Below, piece by piece: positions 59,966-64,000 of a stretch of 64,000 nucleotides of DNA. A model generated the notes under the pieces. The model searched no databases, was not told where the DNA came from, and saw only the letters and a program-made list of their open reading frames with translations. Source of the stretch: Spirodela intermedia (taxonomy: Eukaryota > Streptophyta > Magnoliopsida > Alismatales > Araceae); the NCBI GenBank assembly GCA_902729315.2, contig LR746275.1, positions 2,326,501 through 2,390,500 of the forward strand, in the 5' to 3' direction. Positions within the stretch are counted from its first letter, which is position 1, and the number at the start of each line of letters is the position of its first letter. The position numbers and the translations under genes are program-made.

Positions 59966-60484
59966 TTACCTTCTCCTGGAACGTCTGCCCAGGAGCACCG
60001 TCTTTTCGTAAAGCGCTCCCTCTCCTCTGCACGGTGTCGCCTTCCTCGCCGCCGGCGAAGGCCTGGTGGTGGAAATGCCGCAGCCTGCACCGCGGCGCAA
60101 GTGGGAAGGAGCCATCATCTTCCTGGCGATGAGGCTGAGCAGGCGCGAGAGGGCGGATCTCCTGCGGAGATCGACTCTCGCGGCGGAGATCAGCTCTCCC
60201 TTCCTCACCCTTCTCAGGTCCTCAAAGAACGCCCTCTCCTCCTCCCCCAGCTCGCTCATGTCTGTGTCTGAGGACTCATCCTGGTGATCTTCTTCTTCTT
60301 CCCCTCGCTGGCTCTCCTCACCGTCCTTCAGAGGCCTCTTGGAATGGATCAAACCGGCGACGGCGGATCTGATGGTGACGCGCGGTGGCTCCTTCTTCGT
60401 GTCCTCACGGCCGCCGCCGCCGCCTCCATCGCCTAAAGGATGCACCTTTTTCTTGCCGGACTTGAGGAAAGCCAGGTCGACCAT
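59966..60484 (-). CDS. Unknown basic/acidic plant protein, intact member of a duplicated pair
   Basis: I do not recognise this gene. The open exon starts MVDLAFLKSGKKKVHPLGDG, has a Gly run, a Glu/Asp-rich segment (EEEEDHQDESSDTDMSELGE), and a longer conserved part ERAFFEDLRRVRKGELISAA...RRSALSRLLSLIARKMM, then an Arg-rich end. Without splicing it stops at 59966 after 172 residues. The last codons overlap a good donor (AGAAG|GTAAGC, GT at 59969), so the message may instead splice to an exon below 59960. A broken copy at 46766-47150 keeps the second half, which supports a real gene rather than a chance frame. No transmembrane segment or known motif is visible. Confidence 0.65.
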   Translation of the reverse strand: MVDLAFLKSGKKKVHPLGDGGGGGGREDTKKEPPRVTIRSAVAGLIHSKRPLKDGEESQRGEEEEDHQDESSDTDMSELGEEERAFFEDLRRVRKGELISAARVDLRRRSALSRLLSLIARKMMAPSHLRRGAGCGISTTRPSPAARKATPCRGEGALYEKTVLLGRRSRRR

Positions 60485-60787
60485 GGCGGCGCTGCTTTTC
60501 CTATGAGAACGGGGAAGGCGAAGAGGGAGACAGACGAGGAAGGGGGGAGGAAGGTGGAGAGAGAAGACGTTACGACGTGTAAAGATATTCGTGGGGAAGG
60601 TTCCTACTTTGCCGGAGGGAATGCCTCCATCTCGCCGTCAGCGGCGGCTCTTGACTGGCTGGCTGTTCAACGGCTGAATGAGTAATAACGGAATAGAAAA
60701 TACTCCCCTTTACGCAGATTTTTTATCACAACAAATAAAAATAACAATCCTTTGCCTAGAGTTTGACCCAGAGAAACCCTCTTGACG

Positions 60788-60835
<48 letters not shown>

Positions 60836-60940
60836 TGTGTGTAAATGTGTCCCCCATTCTCTCACTATTGCTGAACTTCTTGGACAAACTTATCCACATG
60901 AGAGTTGACCGAGGCATGTCAAGCCCACCCACGCTAATAT

Positions 60941-60971
<31 letters not shown>

Positions 60972-61439
60972 CATGTCAAGCCCACCCACGCTATGGAGTG
61001 TATTATTTTTCCGACGTGGCGAGACTGCGCCGGTTCTTTTGACGAACGGTCAACCTACTCTAATGTCCCTGATTTTCTAATATTAAAAGGACGATAAAAA
61101 TAGATTGAAAATCTAAGATTTGTTGCCTCGAATAAAGAAAGGTGATCCCATGTGGAGGAAGGACTCCTAGGTCGGCAAATAGCGGCCTTGTCGTCGTCTG
61201 TGATCGAAGAGGGCTGCGAGGCTGACCTGAGGAGCTCTCTCTCTCTCTCTCTCTCTCTGACGAAGATTAGCGAGGGCAGACTTTTACACGATAAACACGA
61301 TGGTTGGTGAGACCCAACGACCCCGTAATCCATATTCATTACGTAGAACAACCTTTGATTGAACTGGTCGAACTCAGTGACGCGCGCGTTCCCACTCAAT
61401 GAAGCAGGGAATCATACCAACCATTCACTCCTAAATAAT

Positions 61440-61474
<35 letters not shown>

Positions 61475-61669
61475 CAGAGAGAGAAAAAGAGGGTGGTTTT
61501 GGTATGCGTCACTTGACTGGGTGGGTGGCCGCCGAGGGGGTCGGGTTCATCCTATAAATGCCACCCCTACTGCGGAGGAGAAGCTCAGACTCGGCGGCGA
61601 TCTCCCTCTCCTCCCTCCTCCTTCGTTCCCAAGACCCTTCCAGAGCCACCTTCCCAACGAGCAAGCAAG
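60485..61669. promoter_or_regulatory. Divergent upstream region of the unknown gene and PR-10
   Basis: It contains (CT)n at 60791-60831, (GA)n at 60942-60962 framed by two 22-bp direct repeats (60915-60936 and 60972-60993), (CT)n at 61237-61259 and (GA)n at 61440-61470. A TATAAA box at 61553-61558 lies 112 bp before the PR-10 start. Confidence 0.6.
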
Positions 61670-62266
61670 ATGGTGGCCGGAAGCTTCACGCAGGATATAG
61701 AGTCTCCCATCGCTCCGGCCAGGCTATGGAAGGCCGGCATCCTCGACGCCGATGTCCTCTTCCCCAAGCTCCTGCCGGAGGTCATCGCCAGCATCGACAT
61801 CATCGAGGGCGACGGCGGCGTCGGCACCATCAAGCAGTGCAACTTCACCCCAGGTTTGATTCATCGTCTCCCTCTCTCTCTTGATTCATCGTCTCCTTCC
61901 TTCCATCTATCTTTCCACCGGCGATCGCCGGAGCGAGGACTGACGGCGGCGGGTGGAATCGTTGCAGCGGTGCCGGACCAGAAGTTCGTGAAGGACCGTA
62001 CCGATGTGCTGGACGGGGAGAACTTCGTCTTCAAGTACACGGTAGTTGATGGGGGGTTTCTGGGATCGAGGATCAGCTCCTACTCCTTTGAATTATCCTT
62101 CACCGTCTCCGGCGCCGGCTCCAAGGGGAAGCTGACGCTCAGCTACGAGACCGCCGACGAGACGCCGCTGTCGGAGGAGGAGGTGGGGAAGATCATCTTC
62201 GGCTCCGACGCCATGATAAAGGCGCTCGAGGGATATCTCCTCGCCAATCCGGATGCCTACGTCTAA
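61670..62266 (+). CDS. PR10: PR-10 / Bet v 1-like protein
   Basis: Two exons (61670-61853 and 61968-62266) give 160 residues, the standard length. The single intron is after codon 61, its usual place in the family. The glycine-rich loop is EGDGGVGTIKQ (about 46-56). Conserved pieces are RLWKAGILDADVLFPKLLPE, YTVVDGG and the C-terminal helix with MIKALEGYLLANPDAYV. Bet v 1 folds bind hydrophobic ligands such as phytohormones or flavonoids, and members are induced by pathogens and stress. The sequence does not show which ligand. A TATAAA box and GA/CT tracts lie upstream. Nothing is broken. Confidence 0.95.
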   Translation: MVAGSFTQDIESPIAPARLWKAGILDADVLFPKLLPEVIASIDIIEGDGGVGTIKQCNFTPGLIHRLPLSLDSSSPSFHLSFHRRSPERGLTAAGGIVAAVPDQKFVKDRTDVLDGENFVFKYTVVDGGFLGSRISSYSFELSFTVSGAGSKGKLTLSYETADETPLSEEEVGKIIFGSDAMIKALEGYLLANPDAYV

Positions 62267-62435
62267 GCATAAGGCGGCGCCTCCGTTTCTTCCCCCTTCT
62301 TCCCCCCCTGCCTCGTCCCGCCGTTGTCTCTCTCTCCCTGAGTCGGTCTGCCGCGTTTATGCCACCGACTTTCCAGACCTTGGACGATTATCACCGAGTT
62401 TCCACCCAGTGTCCTTGTCGTCGAATAAAGAAGAG

Positions 62436-62486
<51 letters not shown>

Positions 62487-63427
62487 CGCGATGGGCCGGG
62501 CTTTGGTTGGGTGGACCATAGAACCACCAATGCTTTGTGGGCCGGCAAGGGGAAATCATATCCAAAATCGAAATTAAGCTCGGCCCGTGAAGGGCCCGGC
62601 CCGAATATCTAATTATCGGGTTTTCACTTCGGTTCGATATAAAATTATTACATATAAATTATTTATTTATTTTATTATTATAACCCATTCCCACCCATGC
62701 TTTGCAGAATTGACCAACATTTTTATTATTATTTATATTTTAAATTTTAAATAACTGATACAAATGTTTACATCATTTTATCTACCATGCAATCTAAATA
62801 TTTAATGATTTGATGATGTGATTGAGAGAGGGGGAGAGAGAGAGAGAGAGAGAGAGGATCTTACATGGATTTTTCAGTTAATCCCAATTTTCATAAATTA
62901 ACGTAGAGCAAGAAGACCCACCAAATTTTAAGAGCATGAATAGTAACAATAATAATTATTATAATTATTATTAAGTCGAAAAAAGTACCTTCCTCAACTA
63001 GTGATACACCCCAAGATATTTTACATAAAAGTACGCGTCTCATATTATATTAGATTTCAAATTCAGTCGGAAAGTACTTTTTCTATCGGTACTTTATAAA
63101 AATTGTCGTTTTATCCGATATTGTTTTTTTAAAACCCCATCACTCTTCTGCTCAAGTGCGAGAATGATGCAATCTGTTCATAATTCAAATGTATCGCGCC
63201 GAGGAGCGAGAAATGATAATATAAAGGGTTTTTTGTGGAAAATACTATGTACAGCGGGACTCAGGAATTGACGGGGCGTCTAAACAGACTCTCAGGGTGT
63301 CCACGTCACCCGGCGTACGCGGTAGCCGCCAGGTTATATATTTTTTTTTATTCACTGATTAGGGTTTCCTTCTTCCCTGGCTCTCTCTCCCTCTGCTTTG
63401 ACCTGCTTCTTCCCTTCTCCTGGTGCG

Positions 63428-63463
<36 letters not shown>

Positions 63464-63579
63464 TACGAGTCACACACTTTCCGTGAGTGTGTGCGAGGGC
63501 TCGGATCGTCTTCAGTCCGTCGTGTTCTTGCCCCTGGTTGATTCCCCTACGGTAGGGTTTCTTTCCGGAAGAATCGAAG
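62267..63579. other. Spacer between PR-10 and importin alpha
   Basis: It has (CT)n at 62437-62486, (GA)n at 62831-62857, a (CT)n(CA)n run at 63427-63462 in the importin leader, and TGGGCC/GGGCCC motifs near 62490-62605. It is AT-rich in the middle. No supported gene. Confidence 0.5.
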
Positions 63580-63789
63580 ATGTCGCTCAGGCCAAATGCG
63601 AGGACGGAGGTGCGCCGCAACCGGTACAAGGTGGCGGTGGACGCCGAGGAGGGCCGCCGGAGGAGGGAAGACAACATGGTGGAGATCCGGAAGAGCAAGA
63701 GGGAGGAGAGCCTCCAGAAGAAGAGGAGGGAGGGCATGCAGGCCCAGTCGTTCCCCGCCGCTGTCCACGCATCCGCCACGGAGAAGAAG
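63580..63789 (+). CDS. IMPA: Importin subunit alpha, first exon (partial, runs off the window)
   Basis: The exon encodes 70 residues, starting MSLRPNARTEVRRNRYKVAV and containing the importin-beta-binding domain (RRRREDNMVEIRKSKREE... LQKKRREGM). It ends at a GTATGA donor (63790). Importin alpha carries cargo with nuclear localisation signals into the nucleus together with importin beta. The armadillo repeats that read the cargo signal lie beyond the window end. The rest of the window (63790-64000) is intron 1. Confidence 0.93.
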
Positions 63790-64000
63790 GTATGAATCTG
63801 ACGTATTACGTTTTCGATCTCTCCCTTTGTGGATGCGACTGGCTAAAGTCAGCGGACTTGGTCTTGAATCCCCTCAAAATTTTGTCGTTTTTTACACATA
63901 GGAGCCTCGATCCGTATCAATTTGATTATTGTCATATTTTTTATCATGGTCATCCTTGTGATTTATTATGACCACTGTCTGAATCTCAAGCTTGAGAGTC

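Noticed and set aside
1-64000. tRNA, rRNA, CRISPR or prokaryote-type operon features
   Set aside because: None were recognised; the only tRNA-like sequence is the retrotransposon primer site, which is complementary to the tRNA rather than a gene.

Overview
This is nuclear DNA of a flowering plant. The genes have short GT-AG introns, ERF-VII transcription factors, an AUX1/LAX carrier, an ERS-type ethylene receptor, a PR-10 protein and Athila-type LTR retrotransposons. Coding exons are often very GC-rich (ERFs, LAX, ERS, PR-10) and (GA)n/(CT)n tracts sit near many starts. That fits a monocot or an early-diverging angiosperm, but I cannot name a species.

The window alternates between repeat-rich AT territory and compact genic territory. 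(1) 1-18.3 kb: a very old minus-strand Ty3/gypsy element (gag remnant ~17.7-18.1 kb, protease ~3.2 kb, reverse transcriptase ~2.5 kb, integrase ~1.3 kb, LTR end at 325) is split by a young, nearly complete Athila-like element at 5447-16727. The Athila copy has 1806-bp LTRs, a CTGCC target duplication, a tRNA-Asp-type primer site, and a gag-pol broken by one frameshift and three stops. (2) 18.4-44 kb: MED28 (-), mitochondrial BCKDH E2 (+), two group VII ERFs (-,-), an unknown acidic membrane protein (+), an AUX1/LAX carrier (+), RPL19 (-), a glycine-rich protein (+) and an ERS-type ethylene receptor (-). (3) 45-60.5 kb: an old tandem duplication whose breakpoints fall inside the ethylene receptor and inside an unknown gene. 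Copy 1 keeps the receptor and has a truncated unknown gene; copy 2 keeps the unknown gene and only a scrap of the receptor. About 11 kb of AT-rich DNA lies inside copy 2, with LTRs of the old gypsy family, one nested in another and one with a clean ATAAG target duplication. (4) 60.5-64 kb: PR-10 (+) and the first exon of importin alpha (+), which runs off the window.

Functionally, four genes within ~15 kb belong to ethylene, low-oxygen and auxin biology (two ERF-VIIs with the MC N-degron, a LAX carrier, an ERS receptor). The rest are housekeeping genes (Mediator, branched-chain amino-acid breakdown, ribosome, nuclear import) plus one defence-type PR-10. Two head-to-head pairs (MED28/BCE2 and RPL19/glycine-rich protein) share promoters rich in TGGGCY 'site II' motifs.

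I found no clearly new molecular system. The most rewarding observations are the duplication with reciprocal gene loss, the G-box array in the Athila LTR, the changed DNA-contact residue in the second ERF-VII, and the nested LTRs. All reading was by eye; exon borders were checked for GT-AG and phase but not against transcripts.
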